From contig NZ_LN849007.1 in NCBI RefSeq assembly GCF_001243045.1, forward strand, positions 586,989-650,988: a stretch of 64,000 nucleotides of DNA. The letters run 5' to 3'. Source of the stretch: Clostridium niameyense (GTDB lineage Bacteria > Bacillota > Clostridia > Clostridiales > Clostridiaceae). The notes below the pieces were generated by a model, which was given only the letters and a program-made list of their open reading frames with translations, ran no database searches and had not been told where the DNA came from. Numbering within the stretch: the first letter of the stretch is position 1; every line of letters starts with the position of its first letter. Shown here piece by piece: positions 28,621-37,301 of the stretch. A program made the translations under genes and the position numbers.

Positions 28621-28650
28621 ATAGTTAAGGTAACTTGTAATGCAATATAG
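28608..28650 (+). promoter_or_regulatory. tandem PadR-type operators
   Basis: Two copies of CTTGTAATRCAATATAG (28608-28624 and 28634-28650), 26 bases apart. The core TTGTAATACAA is a perfect palindrome. One copy covers the -10 box and the other the leader before the TTG start. The layout implies autorepression by the PadR protein. Confidence 0.65.
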
Positions 28651-28669
28651 CATCAGGAGGTGTTGAAAC

Positions 28670-29002
28670 TTGGCAGATAAATCACAATTTTTTAGAGGAA
28701 CTTTAGAAGGATGTATCCTTAAAATAATAAATGATGATAAAGTTTATGGATATGAAATAGCAGAGAAGTTAAAAGAATATGGTATCAATGAAGTTAGTGA
28801 AGGTACTATATACCCATTACTCTTAAGGTTAGAGAAAAATGGTTTTTTAAATTCTGTAAAAAAAGAATCTCTATTAGGACCAAAAAGAAAATATTATAGT
28901 TTATCTGAATTAGGTAGACAAGAATTAAAAAGTTTTTATGAAAACTGGAAGAAACTTAGAGATAGTATTGATAAAATATTTAAGAATTATGGGGGAATAT
29001 AA
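28670..29002 (+). CDS. PadR family transcriptional regulator
   Basis: 110 residues, TTG start after AGGAGG. A winged-helix PadR domain: LEGCILKIINDDKVYGYEIAEKL (helices 1-2), the recognition segment EGTIYPLLLRLEKNGFL and wing GPKRKYYSLSELGR. A short C-terminal helix serves dimerisation. It is followed with no gap by a membrane protein gene, the usual PadR plus DUF1700/DUF1048 pairing. It is probably autoregulated through the repeats at 28608-28650. Confidence 0.92.
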   Translation: MADKSQFFRGTLEGCILKIINDDKVYGYEIAEKLKEYGINEVSEGTIYPLLLRLEKNGFLNSVKKESLLGPKRKYYSLSELGRQELKSFYENWKKLRDSIDKIFKNYGGI

Positions 29003-29677
29003 ATGAAAAAAATAGTGGAACTTAGAAAAGAAAATAATAAATTAGGTGAAACTTTAAATAAAGAAAATGACTTAATATTTACTGATATAGTTTGTTATTT
29101 AAGAGCTAGTGAAGTGAGTGAATATGATCAAGAGGAAATTATAAATGATATGTTAAATATGTTTTTGGATTGGCAGCAACAAGGAAAATCTATAAAAAGT
29201 ATGATTGGATATGATTATAAAGATTTCACAGATAATGTTATATCCGCGGTAAATCCTAAAAAATCTTACTTAAATAAAATAAAAGAATATACTCAAATAT
29301 TTTTAGAAGGTTTTTGTATAATGCTTACAATAGATTTTGCTTTTTTATATTTACCTAAGTTATTAAAAGGTAACTTAAATTTAACCTATGATTTAACAGT
29401 AGATATGTTAATGCGTTCCATAATTATAGTTACCACAGCTTCTGCAATAGTACATTATATATGTAAAAATAGTTTTGAACTATCTAATCAAAAAAAGTTT
29501 TCTAAAACTCATAATTTTATATTTGTTTTAAGTGTAGTATCAATTATTATAATTTTAATTCTAACCTGCATATTACTAAATAAAAAGGTTATTATATCTA
29601 TAAATATTTTTTATGCTATAGGCCTTATAACAATATATTTGGGTTATAAAGCTATAAAAAAAATAGGAATACTTTAA
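29003..29677 (+). CDS. PadR-partner membrane protein (DUF1048/DUF1129-like)
   Basis: 224 residues. The N-terminal 90 residues are soluble and helical (LRASEVSEYDQEEIINDMLNMFLDWQQQG), resembling DUF1048. Four or five hydrophobic segments follow between residues 105 and 220. Such proteins accompany PadR regulators in Firmicutes. Their job is unknown, with membrane-stress sensing suggested for some. It starts on the base after the padR stop codon. Confidence 0.75.
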   Translation: MKKIVELRKENNKLGETLNKENDLIFTDIVCYLRASEVSEYDQEEIINDMLNMFLDWQQQGKSIKSMIGYDYKDFTDNVISAVNPKKSYLNKIKEYTQIFLEGFCIMLTIDFAFLYLPKLLKGNLNLTYDLTVDMLMRSIIIVTTASAIVHYICKNSFELSNQKKFSKTHNFIFVLSVVSIIIILILTCILLNKKVIISINIFYAIGLITIYLGYKAIKKIGIL

Positions 29678-29693
29678 CAAAATAAAAGATAAT

Positions 29694-29743
29694 AAAAAAG
29701 TTCTTATTATAGGAATTGTCTATAATAAGAACTTTTTTATTAT
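29694..29743 (+). terminator. terminator of the padR operon
   Basis: An 18-bp stem from AAAAAAGTTCTTATTATA to TATAATAAGAACTTTTTT with a 9-base loop. Confidence 0.9.
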
Positions 29744-29854
29744 GAATTATTTAAGGTAAATTCATGTGTTATTTTAAATATATGTAATGATTATAAATTA
29801 ATAATAACAAATGAATATGTTGACTTATTGTCATAATTGTGGTATTTTAATTAA

Positions 29855-29873
29855 GAAAATGATAATCAATATC
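29855..29873 (+). promoter_or_regulatory. Fur box of the cell-wall flavoprotein gene
   Basis: GAAAATGATAATCAATATC matches the consensus GATAATGATAATCATTATC at 17 of 19 positions. It sits directly before a TATAAT box (29875-29880) and about 57 bases before the start codon, a good repressor position. Iron-limited expression is inferred. Confidence 0.7.
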
Positions 29874-29929
29874 ATATAATATTGAAATTTAATATCATGT
29901 TTTAAAATTAATATTAGGGGGAGAAGACT

Positions 29930-32713
29930 ATGAATTTTAATAAAATAACGAGTTTAATTATAGCTGGATTAGTTTTATCTAGTACAAGCACAGTTTTTGC
30001 AGATTCAAGCAAATTAAAAGAAAAAAGAATTTGTGGAAAGGATAGATATGAAACTGCCACAGAAATAAGTAAAGATGGATGGAATAAATCTTCTTATGCA
30101 ATAATTTGTAGGGGAGATACTTTTCCAGATGCCTTATGTTCAGCACCTTTAGCTAAAAAATATAATGCACCAATTTTATTAACGGAAAATAATAAGTTAA
30201 ATAAAAATACTAAGGAAGAGCTGAAAAGACTTAATGTAGATAAGGTATTTATTATAGGTACTACTGGTGTAGTAAGTAAGAATGTAGAAGATGAGATAAA
30301 ATCTTTAAATGGTATAAAAAATGTAATAAGATTAGGTGGAAAAGATAGATATAAAACTTCTGAGCTAGTAGCAGAACAAGTTGGAACAAAGGGAGAAATG
30401 ATTTTAGCTACAGGTAAATGCCCAGCGGATGGTTTATCCATAAGTTCTATAGCAGCTGATAAAGGAATACCTATAATTTTAGCTAATGATAAAGAATCCA
30501 TAAAAAACTATGTAAAAAAGAATAAAGTAACTAAATCCTATATAATAGGTGGAACAACTTGTGTATCTAAAGATATAGAAAATATATCACCAAATAGTGA
30601 AAGAATTTCTGGAAAAGATCGTTATGAAACTAATGAGAAAATATTAAGAAGATTTCAAGATACATTAAACTTTAAAAAAGTATATTTGGCTTTAGCAGAA
30701 AGTAAAAGAGGAGATGAATTTGCTGATGCTTTAGTAGGAGGAGCATTAGCTGGCAAAGAAAAAAGTCCTATGGTTTTAGTTAATGATACTATTGATGAGA
30801 ATGTAAAAAAATATGTTCAATCCAAGTTAAGCAAGGATAGTAGTATAATAGCTTTGGGTTCAGAAAAGGTATTATCAAATTCTATATTACATAAGTTAGC
30901 TGATACTAAAGTTAATGAAGATAAAAAACAAAATGAAAGTTATGTTTTAGATTGGTATCAAGATGGAAATTATAGTGGTAAAAGTGCAAAAAATGCATCA
31001 GTAGAACAGTTTGTAGTGTATTTTAATAAGCCTGTTAAAAAGAATATAGGTAAACTTCAATTAATAGTTCCAAATAAAAATGCTAAAGATCCTTATGGCA
31101 AAGACAAGTTAGGTGTTATCGAATGTTCTTTAGATGGAAGTTCAAAGCCTAAAGCTTTGAAAAATGTTGAAGGTGGAGTTCCATCTACTTTATATATAGT
31201 AAAAGATAATGGTAAGAAGGAAGTGCCAGAGGGATATAGTGATAGATTGGTAATAGAACTTACAGAGGATTGGACTAGAATTTTAAATACAGAAAAAACA
31301 GGAATTCATTATTATGATGATATAGTTAAAGGATTAAGACTTCAAGCAGAAGGATTAGAGGATGAAAAAGGAAATAAAGTAGAGGTTACATCAAAGAGAG
31401 ACATAAATTTAGTAAAAGATGAACAAAAACCATACATAGTGGCAGATGAACCTATATACACTCAAATTGGAGAGAATGGTACTCAAATAGCAGGAAAAAC
31501 TAGAATTTTATTTAATGAGCCTATCCAATTATTAACAGAGAGAAATGTAGAAGATTTAAAGAAACTAAATGCAAGTCAACCTTATGTAGTCGGAAGTTTT
31601 GCAAAAGATAGATATGTACAATATAATCCAATAACTCCAAGTCAAGAACAATTAAAATCACAAGATAAGGGAGTACCAGTATTTAAGGCTCAATATAGAA
31701 AAATTGATGATAGTGGTAAACCAATATTAAAAGATGGAAAAGAACAAACAATTAAAGGCGTTTATGCCAATAGAGGAGACGTATTTGAAAGTAATGAAGC
31801 TATAGATGAAAATGGGGATAAAATTAAATTAAGATTAAATCAACTAAAATTTAAATTTGATTTTGATGAAAACAATAAAGGAATTACAAGATTTAGGGAT
31901 TATGGTACTATACTAATAAGTCCAGAAGAATGTTTAACAGAAGGAAAATGGCAATTAATAGTTAGAAATGTAACTGATGATGCAGGAAATAAAATGGATG
32001 ATTATATATCAAAACCTATAGAAATAGCTAAATATTTTGATGTGGTAGAACTTACACCTAATAAAGTGAAGATTAAATTTACAAAACCATTTAAGAAAAG
32101 TTATTTATGGGGAAATAAAATTCCTTTAGCAGTTACAGACGATAGAGGAAAGGCTTATGGATTTACTTGGATTAACAATATAAAAGAAGGACAAACTGAA
32201 GCGGAAGCAACATTTACAAAACCTATAAAGAATTTAAAGGGTACAGTATATGTAAATACTATGGAGTATAAGGTGAAAGGTGATTTTACATCTCTTGAAA
32301 AACCAAAGGAAAACACAGATTCTAAGAATGTTCAATACACGGACGGTGTATATGAAGGTGAAGGAAACGGATTTCAGGGTGGATCAACTAAAGTTAAGGT
32401 AACTATAGAAAATGGAGAAATAAAAAACGTAGATGTTGTGTCAACTGAAGATAGTCCAAGATATAAGAACGGAGGAGAAGAGCATACATTTAATAAAACT
32501 TTTGCAGCTATAAAGAAACAAATATTAAAGAATAAATCTACAAAGGTAGACAAGGTTGCAGGAGCTACTTATAGCTCAAATGGAATTAAAGATGCAGTAG
32601 ATAATGCATTACAAAAAGCCAAGAAGACTGAAAATGTTGTAAGTGATGTTAAACCTTCTACAAATAATACAGTATCATCTGTAAGTGATAAAAAAAAACA
32701 GGGGTTAAATTAA
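29930..32713 (+). CDS. secreted cell-wall-binding protein with flavin-binding domain, 5' part of a frameshifted gene
   Basis: 927 residues up to a premature stop. A signal peptide (about 1-25) is followed by three cell-wall-binding type 2 repeats (about 33-330, with RICGKDRYETA, RLGGKDRYKTSE and RISGKDRYETNE). Module A spans about 335-785, starting WYQDGNYSG. An FMN-binding domain (about 803-900) has DKVAGATYSS, close to the ApbE flavinylation motif. The frame then breaks in a run of nine A, and the following frame encodes a second copy of module A. A Fur box lies upstream. Iron-responsive surface redox or iron capture is a reasonable guess; the function is unproven. Confidence 0.85.
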   Translation: MNFNKITSLIIAGLVLSSTSTVFADSSKLKEKRICGKDRYETATEISKDGWNKSSYAIICRGDTFPDALCSAPLAKKYNAPILLTENNKLNKNTKEELKRLNVDKVFIIGTTGVVSKNVEDEIKSLNGIKNVIRLGGKDRYKTSELVAEQVGTKGEMILATGKCPADGLSISSIAADKGIPIILANDKESIKNYVKKNKVTKSYIIGGTTCVSKDIENISPNSERISGKDRYETNEKILRRFQDTLNFKKVYLALAESKRGDEFADALVGGALAGKEKSPMVLVNDTIDENVKKYVQSKLSKDSSIIALGSEKVLSNSILHKLADTKVNEDKKQNESYVLDWYQDGNYSGKSAKNASVEQFVVYFNKPVKKNIGKLQLIVPNKNAKDPYGKDKLGVIECSLDGSSKPKALKNVEGGVPSTLYIVKDNGKKEVPEGYSDRLVIELTEDWTRILNTEKTGIHYYDDIVKGLRLQAEGLEDEKGNKVEVTSKRDINLVKDEQKPYIVADEPIYTQIGENGTQIAGKTRILFNEPIQLLTERNVEDLKKLNASQPYVVGSFAKDRYVQYNPITPSQEQLKSQDKGVPVFKAQYRKIDDSGKPILKDGKEQTIKGVYANRGDVFESNEAIDENGDKIKLRLNQLKFKFDFDENNKGITRFRDYGTILISPEECLTEGKWQLIVRNVTDDAGNKMDDYISKPIEIAKYFDVVELTPNKVKIKFTKPFKKSYLWGNKIPLAVTDDRGKAYGFTWINNIKEGQTEAEATFTKPIKNLKGTVYVNTMEYKVKGDFTSLEKPKENTDSKNVQYTDGVYEGEGNGFQGGSTKVKVTIENGEIKNVDVVSTEDSPRYKNGGEEHTFNKTFAAIKKQILKNKSTKVDKVAGATYSSNGIKDAVDNALQKAKKTENVVSDVKPSTNNTVSSVSDKKKQGLN

Positions 32714-34041
32714 ATTGGTATCAGGATGGAAACTTTAGTGGTAAAAACTATAAAGATGCATCTGTAGAACAATTTGTTGTTACCTTTAGTAAACCTATAA
32801 ATTCCAAATGCGGAACTTTAAAAATTATAGTACCTGATAAAACTAAAAAAGATCCTTATGGTAAAGATAAGCTTGGAACTATTGATGTTAAGATGGATGG
32901 AACAAGTAAAGAGAAACAATTAGAAAATCTTAAAATAAATGTTAGAGGTAAGGAAAGATTAGCAGGTGATAGGGTAGCTTGTTTTATAAGACCAGATGAT
33001 ACGGTTAAATCTGATAATAGATTTGTATTGGAGCTTACTCAAGATTGGGAAAGTATTTTAAATACAGAAAAAACAGGAATACATTATTATGATGATAAGG
33101 TTAAAGGATTAAGGCTTGTAGCGGAGGGCTTTCAAGATTTAGATGGAAATCCTATTGAGGATAGTAAAGGATTAGGAAAAATAACTGCTAGTAAGGACAT
33201 TGAACTTAAAAAGGATGATAGTAAGCCTTATATAGTAGCACAAAAATTAATCTATGATAAAGCGGGAATAAATGGACTACAAAAGGCTGGATCTTTAGGC
33301 ATAGTATTTAATGAACCTATACAATTATATACAAAGGAAATGGCAGAACAAGGGGTTATACCACCAGTAATATATAGAGATCATAATCCCTTAACTCCAA
33401 GTCCAACACAGATAGGAATGTATGAAAACTTTCTTCCAGAGCTAAAAGCTTATTATGAAAAATTAGATGATAAAGGAAATACAAGCAAGGACGAAACGGG
33501 TAAACCAATAGTTGTAGAAGGAAAATATGATTTAATGGCAGATATTCTTCCATCTGATTGTAAAGCTAATAAACAATTAGAGAATATAACTGTTAAAATT
33601 AGTGATATTCCGCATAAGTTTGATTTAGATCCAAATACTTCGGGAATAAATAAGTTTAGGGATTATGGATTATTTTATATAAACCCTAAAGTTTCCTTAG
33701 AACCTGGAAATTGGAGACTAGTAGTAAGTGGAGTAAGTGATGATGCTGGGAATGAAATGGAAATATATAAATCAAAATCTTTTGAAATAAAAAATTTATT
33801 TACTGTAGAAACTTTAAATAAAGATGAAATTAAAATTAAGTTTACAGAGCCTTTTAATAAAAAAATTGTGGGGGATGACAAGGTAATTTTAGTAATTACT
33901 CAATATGGAGAAATAGTAAAATCTGTAGCTGTAGAAAACTTAAAGGACGGTCAAACAGAAGCAGAAGTTAAATTTCCGGAGCCTATAGAAGATTTTGAAG
34001 GGGAATATTTTATAAATAATATATATTACAAAGTTAAATAA
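32698..34041 (+). pseudogene. 3' part of the frameshifted cell-wall protein gene (module B)
   Basis: Open in the -1 frame relative to the upstream part from base 32698, reading TGVKLNWYQDGNFSGK onward for about 448 residues. It is a paralogous repeat of module A: matching blocks include ASVEQFVV, KDPYGKDKLG, LNTEKTGIHYYDD, KFRDYG and VSDDAGN. The nearest ATG, at 32893, lies inside the conserved module and lacks a convincing ribosome site. This is therefore best read as the C-terminal domain of one gene of about 1,370 codons. Confidence 0.8.
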
Positions 34042-34048
34042 TTTTAAA

Positions 34049-34081
34049 TAAAAAGACTAGATATATTTTCTAGTCTTTTTA
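34049..34081 (+). terminator. terminator of the cell-wall protein gene
   Basis: AAAAAGACTAGA / TCTAGTCTTTTT hairpin. Confidence 0.88.
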
Positions 34082-34088
34082 TCATTTA

Positions 34089-34117
34089 TTGAACAGGAAA
34101 AAATTATGTGATATAAT
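34089..34117 (+). promoter_or_regulatory. promoter of the thiW-thiM leader
   Basis: TTGAAC (34089-34094), 17-base spacer, TATAAT (34112-34117), directly before the first TPP aptamer. Confidence 0.75.
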
Positions 34118-34125
34118 TAAAAAAA

Positions 34126-34204
34126 GGGGAGCTTGGAATTCAGGCTGAGAGGAAATTTATATTTCGACCCGTAACTTGATTCGGATAATGCCGACGTAAG
34201 GAAA
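34126..34204 (+). ncRNA. TPP riboswitch of thiW-thiM
   Basis: Canonical THI element: GGGGAGC, CAGGCTGAGAGG, CGACCCGTAACTTGAT and the pyrophosphate-side TCGGATAATGCCGACGTAAGG. It is followed by its own terminator, then by a second aptamer-like element. Confidence 0.95.
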
Positions 34205-34244
34205 TATTTGATTTATACCAATTATTTAAGTTTTACGAGTATAA

Positions 34245-34277
34245 TAGGATACACCTTATGTGGTGTATCCTATTTTT
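34245..34277 (+). terminator. terminator of the first thiW TPP riboswitch
   Basis: TAGGATACACC (34245-34255) pairs with GGTGTATCCTA (34262-34272), then TTTTT. Confidence 0.9.
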
Positions 34278-34278
34278 A

Positions 34279-34334
34279 TGCCATAAGTATTATTCTTTAG
34301 TAAGTAAAGGGGGAGCACCCTTAACTTATATGGC
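34279..34334 (+). other. structured segment between the two aptamers
   Basis: TGCCATAAGT near 34279 can pair with ACTTATATGGCA near 34323-34334. An inner hairpin of TAAGTAAAGGG with CCCTTAACTTA encloses GGAGCA. There is no T-run. It is not recognised as a known family. Confidence 0.4.
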
Positions 34335-34342
34335 AAAACACA

Positions 34343-34440
34343 ACTAAATAGCGAGGGAACTTGTGTTTCAAGGTGAGAGGAAACTTTTGAGTTTCGACCG
34401 ACCCATATGCTGTATGTCATATAGGAAATAGCTATTTAGT
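34343..34440 (+). ncRNA. divergent TPP-like aptamer with altered pyrophosphate half
   Basis: Closed by a 10-bp helix ACTAAATAGC / GCTATTTAGT. The pyrimidine-side half is TPP-like: GAGGGAACTTG, CAAGGTGAGAGG, a GAAAC...GTTTC helix and CGACC. The pyrophosphate-binding half (GGATAATGCC in the neighbour) is missing. In its place is a short hairpin, CCCATATG...CATATAGG. It may bind thiamine, HMP or another ligand without a diphosphate, or be a decayed second copy. Its long intact closing helix argues against simple decay. Confidence 0.6.
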
Positions 34441-34463
34441 TTCTATTATAAGTATATCTCTAT

Positions 34464-34508
34464 AATAATATTTATTTCCAATATGGCATATTGGAAATAA
34501 ATATTATT
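34464..34508 (+). repeat. 21-bp perfect hairpin just upstream of thiW
   Basis: Arms 34464-34484 and 34488-34508 are perfectly complementary around a GGC loop, with ATTTATTTCCAATAT as part of the left arm. No T-run follows. The thiW ribosome site GGAGG begins 5 bases after it. It could stabilise the mRNA or work as an expression platform of the variant aptamer. Confidence 0.7.
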
Positions 34509-34525
34509 TATGGAGGTATTTTATT

Positions 34526-35095
34526 ATGAGAAAAAATCCAAAATTATTAAAAAAACTTATGCTTTCTATGATGGTAGCAATGGGAGTTGTAATTTCTCCA
34601 ATCCTTCGTATTGAAGGAATGTGCCCTATGGCACATTTTATTAACATTGTATGCTCTGTTACTCTTGGACCATGGTATTCATTTTTGTGTGCTACATTAA
34701 TTGGTGTTATAAGAATGTTTTTCATGGGGATTCCACCATTAGCTTTAACAGGAGCAATTTTTGGAGCATTTTTATCTGGAGTTTTATATAGGGTATCTAA
34801 TGGTAACTTAATTTGTGCAGTCATTGGTGAAATTATAGGAACTGGTATTATAGGGGCTATAGTTTCATATCCTATTATGACCTTTATTTGGGGAAGAACA
34901 GGACTTACATGGATGTTTTATGTTCCGTCATTTATTATGGGAACACTTATAGGAGGCACTATTGCTTTTGTTTTTTTAGTGGCATTAAGCAAGAGGGGTA
35001 TACTTTTAAAAATTCAGAGAAGTTTGGGGGCAAAAGTTTATGACGCAGGAAGGATTAACAATAAACAAACTATTAGAAATAAAACAGAGTGTTAA
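34526..35095 (+). CDS. thiW: ThiW, thiazole-specific ECF transporter S component
   Basis: 189 residues with five or six hydrophobic segments and the ThiW landmarks SPILRIEGMCPMAHFINI, LGPWYSFLCATLIGVIRM and GIPPLALTGAIFGA. It captures hydroxyethylthiazole for uptake with a shared energising module encoded elsewhere. It is controlled by the tandem aptamer leader. The C-terminal 18 codons overlap thiM, so the two are translationally coupled. Confidence 0.93.
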   Translation: MRKNPKLLKKLMLSMMVAMGVVISPILRIEGMCPMAHFINIVCSVTLGPWYSFLCATLIGVIRMFFMGIPPLALTGAIFGAFLSGVLYRVSNGNLICAVIGEIIGTGIIGAIVSYPIMTFIWGRTGLTWMFYVPSFIMGTLIGGTIAFVFLVALSKRGILLKIQRSLGAKVYDAGRINNKQTIRNKTEC

Positions 35096-35876
35096 TTTAA
35101 GAAAACCGCTTATTCATTGTATCACCAATCCTATTTCAATAAATGATTGTGCCAATATGATATTGGCAGTAGGGGCTAAACCTATTATGGCAGAGCATCC
35201 ATTAGAGGTTTCTGAAATTACTTCTGTTTCTAAAGCTTTGGGCATTAATCTTGGAAATATAACTGATATTAGAATGAAATCTATGATTATTTCAGGTAAA
35301 GTTGCTTTTCAAAGAAAAATTCCTCAAGTAATTGATCTTGTGGGGGTAGCTTGTAGTAAGCTAAGATTAAATTATGCAAAAGAATTTATTTCACAATGTC
35401 ATCCTAATGTAATTAAGGGAAATATGTCAGAAATAAAGGCCATCTGTGGCATAGATAATTATTCAAAGGGAATTGATGTAGGATACTATGATGTTGTTAC
35501 AGAAGAAAACTGCAACGAAACTATAAAGTTTTTAAATAAGTTAGCATTAAAAACAGGGGCAGTTATTGTAGCAACAGGAGTAATGGATATAATAACTAAT
35601 GGAAATTATACATATTTAATAAAAAATGGTTGTGAGAAACTTTCAATGATAACAGGTACAGGATGTATGTTAAATGGCCTTATAGCAAGTTATATTTCTT
35701 TAGGATACATACTGGAAGGAAGTGTTTTAGCTGTAGAACTTATGGGAATATGTGGTGAACTTTCTAATAACTCAAAAGGAAATGGAAGTTTTAAAGTGGA
35801 ACTTATAGACAATATGTCTACTATTTCTGAGGAGATGATAAAAGATAAAATAAATTGTAAGCTATTATGTATTTAA
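35040..35876 (+). CDS. thiM: hydroxyethylthiazole kinase
   Basis: 278 residues. Family blocks: PLIHCITNPISINDCANMIL at residue 21, GAKPIMAEHPLEV, NVIKGNMSEI, and the active-site loop MITGTGCMLNGL. It phosphorylates the thiazole alcohol imported by ThiW for joining with HMP-PP by ThiE. The start codon used overlaps thiW by 56 bases. No thiE or thiD is visible, so those must lie elsewhere. Confidence 0.94.
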   Translation: MTQEGLTINKLLEIKQSVNLRKPLIHCITNPISINDCANMILAVGAKPIMAEHPLEVSEITSVSKALGINLGNITDIRMKSMIISGKVAFQRKIPQVIDLVGVACSKLRLNYAKEFISQCHPNVIKGNMSEIKAICGIDNYSKGIDVGYYDVVTEENCNETIKFLNKLALKTGAVIVATGVMDIITNGNYTYLIKNGCEKLSMITGTGCMLNGLIASYISLGYILEGSVLAVELMGICGELSNNSKGNGSFKVELIDNMSTISEEMIKDKINCKLLCI

Positions 35877-35884
35877 TGTATTCT

Positions 35885-35924
35885 AAAAATACACATCGAT
35901 ATTTAATCGATGTGTATTTTTTTT
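35885..35924 (+). terminator. terminator of thiW-thiM
   Basis: AAAAATACACATCGA / TCGATGTGTATTTTT hairpin followed by T-run. Confidence 0.92.
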
Positions 35925-36139
35925 ATTTAGTAGTGATCCTATTATATCAATAAGGATTTACAATAATGTAAAAATATAGTGAATAAGAGAACAAAATAAA
36001 AATAAATGTGAATATTATAACAATAAATTAGCAAAAATGTAGCAAAATATTGTATTTTTATGTATAATTACAATATATAGTATATATGTTTAATAAAAGG
36101 ATATTTTAAAACTAATATTTAATATGCGGAGGAATTCAT

Positions 36140-37291
36140 ATGATTTTACTAAATCAACTAGATAGTTTAAAGGCATTAGCTGAGGTAGAAGCAAATATAA
36201 TTCAGGGAGGAATTATATTTGGGATAATAGAGAGAGATACCATAACTTGGGTAAAGTCCTCGGATTCACTTAATATTCATTTGCTTAAGGTAGGAAACAA
36301 GTTAAGTAGTAATAGTACTACTCTTGTTGCAATGCGTAATAGAGAGGTTTTATCTCAAGATATTGAACGTTCTGTTTATGGTATTAGATTAACTGTTACA
36401 TCAATTCCAATTGTGGATGAAGAAGATAATGTAGTGGGAGCTTTTGCTATGGCAATTCCAAAGCTGCATTCTATAGGTAAGTCTTTCAATATTTTTGCAC
36501 CAATGCTAGGAGAAATGTTTCAAGAGGGAGCATTTTTGTTTGCAACAGACTTAGAAAAAGTTGCCCTAGTACGATCTTCAAAAAAATTCAATGTTTCAAC
36601 TATACAAATAGGGGATGAACTTAAGGAGGAGTTTATAACAACTCAAGTAATAAAAACAGGAAAGCCCAAGGTAGAGCATATAAGGACTTTAGAATATGGA
36701 GTTCCTGTTATGGTATCTGCATATCCTTTATTTGATGAGGAAGACTCAAATAGAGTGATAGGTTCTTTTTGTATAATTATGCCACAAGAACTTGCAGGTA
36801 AATTACGTATACTATCAGATAATCTTGAAGATAATCTTGCAGAAATTTCTTCTACTATTGAAGAATTAGCAGCTTCAGCATCTGAAATACATACTAATGA
36901 GCAAAATTTAAACAATGGTATAAATGAAATAACAACTGTTACAGAGGAAATAAATGAAATATCTTCTTTTATAAAGAAAATAGCTGATGAAACAAAAATG
37001 CTTGGATTTAATGCATCTATTGAGGCTGCTAGAGCAGGAGAAACTGGTAAAGGGTTTGGAGTCGTAGCGAAAGAAATAGGAAGATTATCAGAAAAAGCCA
37101 AAAGTACAGTTCCAAGAATCACAAAGTTAACAGATAATATTAAAGTAAAAGTAGATGAAGTTAGTAAAAAAAGTCAAAGTTCATTAAGTTCTAGTGAAGA
37201 ACAAGCAGCTGCTTCAGAGGAAATTACGGCAAGTATAGAAGAAATAACATCTATGTCTGAGGAACTAAATACTATTGCACAACAATTATAA
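36140..37291 (+). CDS. soluble methyl-accepting chemotaxis protein
   Basis: 383 residues with no membrane segment. The first 220 residues look like a two-part PAS/GAF-like sensory region, with repeated VSAYPLFDEEDSNRVIGSF and VTSIPIVDEEDNVVGAF strands. A short signalling domain follows with the conserved tip GFNASIEAARAGETGKGFGVVAKEIGRL. It presumably reports a cytoplasmic cue to CheA/CheW. The signalling coiled coil is short and ends soon after the tip return helix. Confidence 0.88.
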   Translation: MILLNQLDSLKALAEVEANIIQGGIIFGIIERDTITWVKSSDSLNIHLLKVGNKLSSNSTTLVAMRNREVLSQDIERSVYGIRLTVTSIPIVDEEDNVVGAFAMAIPKLHSIGKSFNIFAPMLGEMFQEGAFLFATDLEKVALVRSSKKFNVSTIQIGDELKEEFITTQVIKTGKPKVEHIRTLEYGVPVMVSAYPLFDEEDSNRVIGSFCIIMPQELAGKLRILSDNLEDNLAEISSTIEELAASASEIHTNEQNLNNGINEITTVTEEINEISSFIKKIADETKMLGFNASIEAARAGETGKGFGVVAKEIGRLSEKAKSTVPRITKLTDNIKVKVDEVSKKSQSSLSSSEEQAAASEEITASIEEITSMSEELNTIAQQL

Positions 37292-37301
37292 TTAAGAATG
37301 T

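Noticed and set aside
32893..34041. Module B as an independent gene starting at ATG 32893
   Set aside because: The homology to module A begins upstream at 32704, and the ATG lies inside the conserved region without a proper ribosome site.
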